Assembly: GCA_963669155.1 (NCBI GenBank)
Contig: OZ022581.1
Coordinates: 11,505,997-11,569,996 of the forward strand
Source: Arbacia lixula
Lineage: Eukaryota > Echinodermata > Echinoidea > Arbacioida > Arbaciidae
Reading direction: 5' to 3'
DNA length: 64,000 nucleotides
Part shown: positions 48,901 through 60,300 of the stretch, one piece after another
How positions within the stretch are numbered: position 1 is the first letter of the stretch
Layout: every line of letters starts with the position of its first letter
Notes under the pieces: generated by a model
What the model saw: the letters and a program-made list of their open reading frames with translations, nothing else
The model's database searches: none
Told to the model about the DNA's origin: nothing
Made by a program: the position numbers and the translations under genes

Positions 48901-51319
48901 GCTGGGCAATGGCACACATTGGATGTTCTATAATAGAAACTTTCTCTCTGGGCAACTACTACAGTAATACATGTAGCTGTAACTTAAGACTAAGTTTCTC
49001 TGGCAGCTTCCAATGGTGGTAAGTTTACAAGAATTGGAAATCTACATTGAACTGTGAATAGAAAACTGCCGTGTTACAGATCAGAAAGATATCGAGCACA
49101 ACTTTTTATCCAGTCTTCTCGAGCTTTGAAAATGTAAAAAAATCGGTCAGTAAAATTCAGAATGTGCCAATTGGCAGAAATAACCCATTTTTCTAAAATT
49201 CTCCAATGTGCACAAGCTATAAAGTTACTTGCTAAAAATCAACACATAGGAATGGATGATGTAGGGCTTTACATAGTGTTTTAAGGTTACACACAAAAAC
49301 AATTTGAATGTCTGCGCTTACAAAATATACACAATTTCTATCTTACAAATATTGTTACAGAGCCAAGTGAGCTTACAATATGGAGTGTTACACGTACATG
49401 TACACATCAAAGTTCATATACCTGGTCATACTTGTTACTGTACACAAATGATTAAAGGGAGATTACCTCTGAAAGCATTTCCATACTGTACTCTACACAT
49501 GACTGGATACTTTAAATTCATTCAAGCTCGTCATTGTATATAGCTACATCTTGCTTTTCACATTGTTCCAGCCAAGTCCTTACATTGCATTGCCTTGGCT
49601 TTAATAACCTCATCAATTTCAATTTGCAGAAGGGATTAATTCACATAAAAATAAAGAATCTCCATGTACTATACTACTCGTCACTCAAGTGAGTATACTA
49701 CGCCTCGTCCTAATTGAGAACAACACATAAACTGAGTTGTAGACATTCAAACTTTCACTTCTGAAACGCCACGTGGCAATATTGTAAGGAACTGAGGCGT
49801 TACATGTAAAAACAAACAACAGTGTACTTGTAATTAACATATAAATGCAAGTTAGTTGATTACGATTTAGAAAACTCGCTGTAAAGCTAGGTGCGCAACC
49901 AACTCCTGGCAAAAAATATAATTTGACCCCTTTTTATACTTGACATTGCAAAACATGTATATTTCTTCAGAAACAAAGAATGTACCGGTATACAAGTGTA
50001 CGTGAACATGGGATGAAGAAACAAACAGTACTTCTATTTAGTCTCTGTCATACACTTTTAAGTGGAGGGGGGGGGGGGGGTTACAATCTGTGAAGTTCAC
50101 TGATGTGATCTGATGTTATCTTGCAGACTGAGCAGTCCATAAAAAGCGAGATCAAATCAGGTAGTGAATATACATGTACTGTACATGTAGTACCTACATG
50201 TATTCTGTACTGCATATGAGAAGCAAGAGGAAACTATTTCTCAATGCATGCATCATTTCAAGGCAAGAACAATAAAGATTTGTTGTATCTTCATCTCCAC
50301 TTCACACATTGGTTACAATATATACTTCATCTGAATATTCTCTGGTGTCTTGAATGTAAAGAGTTTACTCTGCAGTATCCATATTTACACTACTAACACC
50401 TCCTGAATATGTAACTAAATTTCACTCAGAGGACTAATAATAAGGAAGCTTTGTGAGATAACAGTAAATACATCCATTAAAGTAAAAAAGCAAATAGAAG
50501 CAAGACAAAACATAACAAATGGAAGCAATACTTGATATCACTGGTAGTTCTTAAAAACAGCAGGATGTTATGACCATTACTATTTCAAAGAGAACCCCAT
50601 GGCCATGGATACTGCAGTTTTACATAAGGTTACATACAAAAATAGAGGGGGGGGGGGACCTTGCAGATGTCTTCGGCTGGCTATGACATCAACTTTCAGT
50701 GAAGAGCAGAGAAATGGGTCACCAAAATATGTTACAAAATATACATCTTTTTATATCAATTAAACAAGCCTCAAAATAACAAATAAGCAGAATAACATGA
50801 ACTTCTCTTTCTCCCGAGTCATACATTGTGTCATGAAAAACTGATATAAAGTAATGGAACTTTTCATAAGATGATATGTTTCAGGTACCGTCAATAAAGC
50901 AAATACTCCAGTAGATAAGAATTACTTTTTTGGAAAAAGATTGATCCACTTTCTAGACATTGCGATATTCCATTCTTACAAAGGAAATGATTGTTAACTT
51001 TTTGAACGTCTCTCTAATGGTTGCTGAAGATTATAGTATGCATACCGGTAACTGGTTGTTGAACCATGTAAATTTTGCCTTGTGGGTTATTCTTAATAAA
51101 CAATTCATTATATCCCCACTATCCAAAACACCATACATAAAAGCCTAACCACTAGAGTACATTATGTTTAACAGGCATTCCTCAACGTTCCAAAAATATA
51201 TCTACAAATCACATTTAAAACAAAGTCATGGCCATTATCCTTTTGAGAGATATGCATGTTAGACGAGATAAAGGACGCCATTGCATTATACAGGTATATC
51301 TAAAAAGTGTAGGTTGTGC
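45901..51319. other. Region between the FBXL8 and CTCF 3' ends
   Basis: No coding exon could be supported. It holds CA-rich stretches near 48300-48380, AATC repeats near 48515-48535 and G homopolymers at about 50064-50080 and 50646-50655. The right part must contain the 3' UTR of the minus-strand CTCF-like gene, whose end I cannot place. Confidence 0.45.
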
Positions 51320-54300
51320 CTATTGCTCCTCAACGAAGAGATATATCGTGCCATCTCCCGTGCCATCATCATCCTCCTCCATGGCTGCGATGACTGATCC
51401 CTCTGAGATGATTCCTTGGTTGACCATCTGCTGTTGGAGTGCCACAGCCTGCTCCTGGGTGATGGTCTGGGTTTCGTGTGGTGCAGGGGTCTCCTGGATC
51501 TGGCCCTCCTGCTCCAGGACGGGTGGCTGAGGTTCTTCCGCTGCCTCGGCGGCGATCTGGAGCTGGTCCCCCTGCCCCTGCTGGACTGACATCATCATTT
51601 GGCCGTCCTGACCTCCCTGGACGGCGGCCAGGCTGCCGTTCATCATCTGCAGGGCCTCGTCCACGTTCTGGCCGTCGCCGCCCACGGTCAGGATGACGGG
51701 CATGGTGCCGTCACTGGTCTGCACCAGCTGCACGGTGCCCTCCGTGCCCTGCTGGACCGCCACCTGAATGGTGCTGCCGTCAGCCGTGGTCAGGGTTTGC
51801 GCCTCGCTTACTACCACTTCTTCAGCAGCAGCCTGCTCCTGCATCTGCATGCGCTGCCGGCGGGTGATCCGCTTGTTGGGGCTGCTGATCTCCTCCGATG
51901 CCTTGCGCTTCTTGCCACTGCCATCAGTCTCCTGGATTAGGTTGTGCTTACTGCGCTGGTGGTTGATCAGGGTCTGCTTGTGTTTGAAGGTCTCATGGCA
52001 TTCCTCGCATTCATATGGCCTCTCGCCCGTATGCACCCTCATGTGAATCACCAGATGGCGCTTCTGAGGTGCGGAGTAGCCGCACTCCCCACACTTATAG
52101 ATCTTCTCCCCTCTGTGGCCCCGGACATGTTGCATGTAGGAGAAGCGGTCGGTGAAGGCATTCTCGCAGATCTTGCACACGAGAGGCTCACCTGCTGTGT
52201 GCATCTTACGGACGTGGGTCTTCATGTCTGCGAACCGTCCAAAAGTGGTGTCGCAGTGGTCGCACTTGTGGGAGGGGCGGTTGCCTACGTGCTTCCACTC
52301 ATGCTCCTTGAGGCTGCTCTTCTGTGAGAAGGACTGGTCACACTGGGAGCAATTGAACGGCCGCTCCCCCGTGTGAACTCTCATGTGACGCTTCAGCTTG
52401 TAGTTGTCAGTACTGGCATACTCACACAGGGTGCATTTGTAGGGCTTCTCTCCTGTATGGGAGCGCATGTGCCTCTTGATCTTGGAGGCCTCCACACTTA
52501 GATAGTCGCAGAGGGGGCACTTGTGCGGCTTCTCGTGAGTGTGCATGTACTTCATGTGGCGGCCCAGCTCCCCGGACGTCCCAAAGGCCTTTGGGCACAG
52601 CTCGCACTTGTAAGGCTTGGTTCCGGAATGGGTGTTCTCGTGGTTGCGGAGCAGCGTGGACGTGCGGAATATCCGTCCACACAGCTGGCATTCGTGCACC
52701 TTGGGTCTCCTCCCGGGCCCTCCCTTCTTAGCGCGATTCAGAACCTGATCCAGGAGACGACCATCGTCGAATTTGGGCACCACGTATCTGGTCCTCTTCT
52801 TGGTCACTGCAGCCTCCACTGGGACCTTCTCGTCGCCCCCGACAGCCACAGGTGTTGTGTCATCCTCGCCGGCGTAGAAGTCGTACACTGATGGGTCGTG
52901 GCCATCCTCTCCATCCACCACTTCACGGACGATGACGATCTGCGTCTGCATCTTAGCTGCCTCGTCCTTGCGTGGCCGGCCACGCTTTCGACGGACAGGC
53001 TTTTGCACCACCACGGCCAACTCTTCACTCTCAGCGGCCGCCATCTGAAGAGCGCCCTCTTCTTGCTGGCCTGCCTCCCCCTCCACCTGGTGTAACTCTG
53101 CATAAGCAGACTGGTCCCCAGACGACCCTGCCTCGGCTGTGGAGGTGGAGATCACCTGTGGCTGGTCACCCTGGGCCTCAGACACTACTACTGTCGTGGG
53201 AGTTGAGTCAGATCCATTGACAGTCTGCAGGATGGTGAATACCTCCGTTCCGGGTTCTGTACCAGGCTGTGGAGAATAAGATTCAGTTACAGAGTTATGC
53301 AAAATAACACATGTAAAACACCATACCATGAATACTACACACAAATGAATGACCCTAAAAATATTTAAAATCATTTATGCTACGGAGAACCACACATCTA
53401 CAAATGGTCTATGTGTGACAGGCGCTTAACATGGCTTTCAATATCTTACCTATTAAGCAGGCTAATATGTCCTGAAAATCTAACATCAATACACTAGGGA
53501 ACATACCCTGAAAAGAGTTAAAACGCCCACAGCTTCATTATAAATATGAATATATCTGATATTAGTTGAATAAATCTATTTTATATTTTAAAAATTCTAC
53601 ACAATTAATGATGGTACGAGGAGTATTGCCTCATTGTCATTAATATTATAGGCAAACCCTTCCCATTTCCCCTAGATGTGAGATAGTCCACATCCTCTTA
53701 CCTGCGACATTGCCAGCTGTGTGGTGCCGTTGTGTGAGACGGGTATGAGCTGGGCGTTCTGGTTGGTCTGGTAGACGATGTTATCTCCTACCATGCTGAC
53801 GGGCGCCCCTGAGAAGGAGATCTGTGCCACGCCCTGGTCCATGGGGAGCTGGTTGTTATCTGGCATAGCAACCATCAGCACCTAGGACAGCAAGGAATGT
53901 GAATATAGTTAACCCTCTCATTATGTATGATGTATGATTACTCAATATGCTTTTTATGACATGGTAGTGGGAGGCTTAAACATGTCCATTAAGACCACTC
54001 TTCTTGAATTCCTCCAAAGCAGTAAGACAGCTTACTCTTCGAAAGAGCTGTAGTACGATATGGGCGCCATTTTAGGAAGCAAGTTCCCGGATGAAGTTTA
54101 AAGTTTATTTATTATTTCTTTCGACCCCTTTCGAGGTATGAGAAATACATAATTAATTGTAAAATAAAGTTTATAATACACACATATGTTTTCTTTAACT
54201 CTTAAGCTGCTCCTCCTGCAACACACAAGTGCCAGTGCACTCAACCCTTAACTGCCAGCCACCAATCTCCCCATTGCCAAGTTTATTTTGGGTACTGATC

Positions 54301-57300
54301 ATTAGGGTGTCTATTACTCTCTATGTTTGAGCCACCATAACTCTCCATTAGTAGGTTACATGAAAATATGTTGTACATGAAAGTTGTCGGGAATTTTATA
54401 ATCTCTCTATTGATACCACATCAGTTGATGACTTTCTATCTTTACAGCTGCAAATTAGCAATATTCACATGTATAGTCCACTGGCTGTTGGCCTGCAAAG
54501 TTTTGTGTATGTGCTGTGTCTATGTACAGTCCTATAATTAATGTACACTAAAGGCATGTAGTACTGAAATGGTGGTTTTATTGATTTTTCTCATCCTGTA
54601 GGCCTATATTTCATTGGGTTATCCTGACCCTAGATATTTCACGGAAAAGCTAGTAATCTCCTGTAATCCCCTGACTTCTTTATCACTTTCTCTCCATTGT
54701 TCAATTTAGACACCTCCCCCTAAAAAGAGGTGACAGAGCATCCTAATTCCCAAAACAATGTATTGATTTTTGCAGTGATTTTCCTAGTCACTTGTGGTGT
54801 CTGATTCCTTGTTTATGCACACATATAGCACTTTAGAATTCCTGCCTAGTAATGATCACATTTACAACTATTGCATTACAATAAATCATTATTTCATCAA
54901 TATTGTAGTACATTCTCACTTCACAGATTGTTATGAAGATGGGGGGAGACCTGTGGCTGTACATCCCTTAACACCACTGCCCTGGCTTCGTCTGGATCAT
55001 AAAATCTTTGCCTCTTCCTCTGTGGTGGCGCCATGATACTAATAAAATCCGGCAAATACTCGAAAAATTTCAATGTACGTCGTAGTAGCAAACGCAATGT
55101 TGTGATAGCTCAATTCAAACGCCGTACAATAAAAGCTATTTCCGTGCATGTGCGATTCACAATACAATGCAATCTGTGTGAACAATGAGCAACCTTCCGT
55201 TTGTGCGCAGTCATGTATGAAGCAGTTGATTGATCGCGCGCTTGCCTGCATGAAGCAGTGGAGAGTCGGCTCGCATGCAAGACCATGGCAGGCTATGAGT
55301 TAAGGAAAAGAAAAGAAAACAAGATGAAAACTAGAGCAATGCGACTGCCACGCAGTCGATAAATATGCCTCCGCCTCTTTGCTATTCTCAGAAAATGTGT
55401 ATGTTTGGTGGGCAATGTACCATTGCTTCTATGTGAAATGAAAATATCACATTATGTTTTTCCAAGTTTAGCCAAGTTTGGCAATGTTCAATGACTTTTG
55501 ACCTCTTACTTCTTTGACTTCCAATCTAACCAGTCTGTCTAAATCCATCCTTGTATCAAGTTTGTTTAAAATTAGCCAATTTTGGGGTGAAGTTCATTGA
55601 CCTTTGACCTTTCAGGAATTTTACCCATACTTCACCAGTCTACCTCCATGAAGTAATACATCTCTGTACTACTATGTTTGGTTTGAATTGGATCATTAGT
55701 ATTGGATTCAATGTGAAAAATATCTATTTGGGGGCAATTTTTCGCCAATTCTGGCAAAGTTCATTGACCTTTGATCTCTGACCTTTGAGAAATTTCATCA
55801 AAAATGTCATGCAGTCTACCCCCAAGTAGTGATCCATCTTTGCACCATGTTTGGTTGGTATTGCATCATTGGATTTTGATACACCTTGAAAATTATCACT
55901 TTGCAGTCAATCGGCAGCGCTCGCTCGTTCTATAGAAATCGTGAGCGTTTTATTTTTCGTCTCGCGAAATCTCACGCGCGGATTTTGCTGCGCCTAGATT
56001 ATGAAGGAATTCGACATGCTCGCAAGATCTTTTGCTGGTGTCTTCTGTAAGCATACTAATCAGGAATTTTTTAGACAGGGATTGAGATTATATGTTTCTT
56101 AATAAATATGTTCATTTTTTTTCGAAATCCGCAAAGGAGTTTTTATGTTATTTGTTTTCAAAAACAGGCCTCAATTTTTTTTTGAAATATGTAAGCTCTC
56201 AGACCTTGCTGGATCCTGACCCTTCTATGGATTGTACGGCAACGACAGTTACGGCTCTAAAAAGCCAATACTTCAGCGGAGATATGGATTCCAATATTGT
56301 TTGGGCTCAAAAATAAAACATTTGTGCTATTCGTCTTCAAAGTGACGCGAGATTTCAGAAATCGTACGGACTTCGCAACCGATATATAGGTAAGCTCTCA
56401 GACTTTGCTGGATCCTGACCCTTCTACAAATTGGACGGCAACACCAGTTACAGCTTTGGAAAGCCAGTACTCTAGCGGAGAATTTGATTCCAGTTTTGTT
56501 TGGTCTAAAGAATAAAAAATTTGTGCTATTCGTCTTCAAAGTGACGAGAATTTTCAGAAATCATACGGACTGCGCAACCGATATTCGTCCGCAGGCAGCA
56601 GAAAACACGCGATTTTATTTTCAGCTCGGTAGTCGTGACCTAGTTCACTTGACCTCTCGAGCCGCGAAAAGGGTCTCCTTTTCAAACTGCGATATCTCTA
56701 TGAATAAACCATATTTTTGTACACTTTCTTTTGCAACTGTATGTTGGAGGTTCAAATTTACCAAGTATGAAAAAACATTCAATTAAAACAGGAAGAAAAA
56801 TATTGCAAAATCGAGATAAATATGTGGTACTAATTAAATAAAGAAAAATGAAAATAAACTCTATATTTCAATGTCAATCGCTTTTGAGCCCCCAACACTT
56901 ATAGATCATCTGAAGCGAAATTTATTGTACTTTGTGATCATACCATTTTTATTCAACCTCTCCTTGTAGAAGGGTCAGGATCCAGCAAAATATCCACCAT
57001 GTTCAAATCCACACTGCATGAGACATGGCGATGTTGTGAGCGATTCTAACCAGCCAATCATAGTCCGCGACCCTTGGATCGCCGGTAGCATTTCGCTATT
57101 ATCGTGGACTATGATTGGCTGATTAGGATCGTTCACAACTTCGTCACATCTCGCTCATTTTGGATTTGAACATGGTTGATGTTTTGCTGGATCCTGACCC
57201 TTCTATGGGGGGAGAGTGAAAAATAATGGTATCTCCATAAAGTACAATAAATTCCGGTTCAGATGACCTCTAAATGTTAGGGGCTCAAAAGCGATTGACA

Positions 57301-60300
57301 TTGAAATATAGAGTTTATTTTCATTTTTTAAATTTTTATTAGAACCACATATTTATCTCGAATTTGCAATATTTTTCTGCCTGTTTTAGTGAAATGTTTT
57401 TTCACACTTGGTAAATTTCGACCTCCAACATACAGTTACAAAAGGAAGCGTACGAAAATATGGCATATTCATGAAGATATCGCAGTTTGAAAAGGAGACG
57501 TTTCCCGCGGTTTGAGAGGTCAAGTGAGGGTCACGACTACCTCGCTGAAAATAAAATAAGCGTATTTTCCGGTGCCTGCCATTTGGCTGTTTGGGGGCAA
57601 TTTTAGCTAATTTTTGGCAAAGTTCATTGACCTTTGACCTTTGAACTCTCAGGAATTTTACCCAAACTTTCACCAGTCTACCTCCATGAAGTGATGCATC
57701 TCTGTACCATGTTTGGTTAGAATTGCGCCATTGGATTTGGATTTGGGTTCATTGTGAAAAATATCAATTTTTGCAAAGTTCATTGACCTTTGACATTCCA
57801 GCAATTTCACCAACAATGTCACCAGTCCAACCTCAAGAAGTGATCCATCGTTTCACTATTTGGTTGGAATTACACCATTGGATTTGGATTTATTGTGAAA
57901 ATTTTAAAGTTTGGGGCAATTTCTAGCCAATTTTGGCAAAGTTCATTGACCTTTGACCTCTGAACTTTCAGGAATTTACCAAAAATGTCACCAGTCTATC
58001 CCCAAGTAGTGATCTATCTTTGTACCATGTTTAATGAGAATTGCATCCTTGGAATTAGATTTATTGTGAAAAAGGTGAATTTTTGGCAAATTTTCACAAA
58101 TTTCATTGACCTTTGACCTCTGACCTTTCAGGAATTTTACCAATAATGTTACCAGTCTATCCCCAAGTAGTGATCCATCTTTGTACCATGTTTAATGAGA
58201 ACTGCATCCTTGGATTTGGATTTATTGTGAAAAAGGTCAATTTTGGGCAATTTTTACAGAGTTCATTGACCTTTGACCTTTGACCTCGATCAGATTTGAC
58301 CCCAATTTTACACACTTCATTAGTTTTATGCAATACATACATGTACCAAGTTTGAAGCAAATCTGCTTAACGGTTCTCAAGATATTGCCAAAACGGATTC
58401 GGGACGGACGGACGGACGGACGGACGGACGGACAACCCGAAAACATAATGCCTCCGGCCACTTCGTGGCGGAGGCATAACAAATATCAACGCAGGCAATT
58501 TTGGCTATGTCGTCTGTTTTTTACTAGTTTGCAGGAGTAAGTAAGTATGGGCCTGGATGTGTGAGAGCAAAAGAGGGGGGGGGGGGATGAGAGATGGGGG
58601 TGGGGGATCAGTTTATATATGGTAGTATACATTTCTAGAAATATTCCTGGATTCACCCATCATTTTTTTGTTATTCTCTAAAACAAATTATAATCGCAGT
58701 GCATGCTGCCAGCGTGCTGCTTTGCAGTCTAAAATGGCAGCGGTATCGCCCCATGGCATACTTCACTTTCTTGTGTGCAAATGCGAGAGAGTAATTAGTC
58801 TTGCGCTGCTTTGCAGCGCTCTACGGCCTTTGCTTACAATAGAACAATGAAAAACCTAATTCGTATCTGTTTGAAACTTTCCACAATATATTTTGATATA
58901 CAAACAGGTGGACTGAAATCAATTCTGCAAAAGTGCTCAACCAAATGAGAATGCACTTACCTGTTGTTGCTGACCGCCATCTTCCATATTGTGAACCATC
59001 ACCACCTGCTCTCCGTTCACCGTCTGGATCCCAGCGATGCCTGTCATTTAAGGGAAGACAAAAAAAAAATCAATAAATAACCAGAGTTCTCTTTGTTCAG
59101 TCAAACCTGACTACAAAGGCTACTGCCATGAAGCTCACCTGTCTATAAAGACCACGAAAATTATATCCCTTCAGAGGAGTCTGAATGTAATGGCATTTAT
59201 ACACGCACCACATTTCCATTAAGATATTTTTCCATTTTTTTTTAGTATACAGGTTTGATTGAAAGCCTTTGCATATTGGAAGTATCATACAGTGATATGT
59301 TCCAGTGCACAAGGCAAAGAGCTTCATATAGAGCACAGTGAAAAAGTGAAAACTTACAACAATATTAGCACTCTATTATATAGTAGGCCTATTATATAGT
59401 ATAAGAAAGATACAACAAAAGATAAAAGACAATTTCCAGAATACCAGTGTTCATTTGAGATTTAAGATGGATGAAATGAATACTTACGGCTAGGATCCAC
59501 CTTGGCTCCATTCTCATCAACCAAGTTTGCGGTATCCAGATGTTGTAATAATTGAGATTCTGCACTGATTTCACCCTGCACACACAAACAATGAAGCACA
59601 AAACAAATGACAGTGTCAGAATCATACTCTTTCCTGAATCATTGACATGCCTTCTACTGATAAGTAAATTAATCTATAAAGAAATAATTCATTCATTTGA
59701 TTATTTTGTCTTTAAACTCATGGTACCTTTTCCAACAATCTTTGCTTCTAATAATTGTACATAGTCATTTAGTTGCCACAGCTACATGTATATCAGAAAC
59801 TTTTTCCTTTCAAATTCAGCGTTCCATTTCACAAACATTTTGGGAGAAGCAACATATGATCTACAGAGTCTGATCATTTACAAATAAACATTATCATGCC
59901 CATGCACAATACACTTGTAAACATTCAAATCTGTTTGCTGTCATTTTATTTACTTAATGCAGTTTGTTCACTCATAAATACATGTATGTATGGGGTCAAC
60001 CACAAAACAGAGACAAGCTATTGGCTATTTATATATGTATGGTAAACTCTTCTTTAGCAATCACCTGTATAGAAAGATCATCTGTCTATAAAGACCACAT
60101 TTTTTTACCAACCTCAGTGGTCTTTATACACAGGTTTTACTGTATTGCTGTGTATCGCTGTATGACACTAACCTCTTGGGTGACCTGTGGGGCGTTCTGG
60201 TTGTTGATATTGGCTGAGGCATTGGCAAGCAGCTGCAGAGTGTGGGTGATGTCAATGGTGGCTTGGTCAGGCACTTGTTCTGGCGGCTCCACCCCCTCCC

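Noticed and set aside
51944-52696. Assignment as a generic C2H2 or ZFX/ZNF143-type protein
   Set aside because: Finger-by-finger order, the MHTHEKP linker and the upstream SVYDF motif are specific to CTCF.
51478-53220. Several plus-strand open frames over the CTCF-like exon
   Set aside because: They are antisense shadows of the GC-rich zinc-finger exon. The minus-strand frame has all the conserved cysteines and histidines.
56484-57673. Two similar short proteins on opposite strands
   Set aside because: They are mirror translations of the inverted arms of the nested foldback element, not a gene pair.
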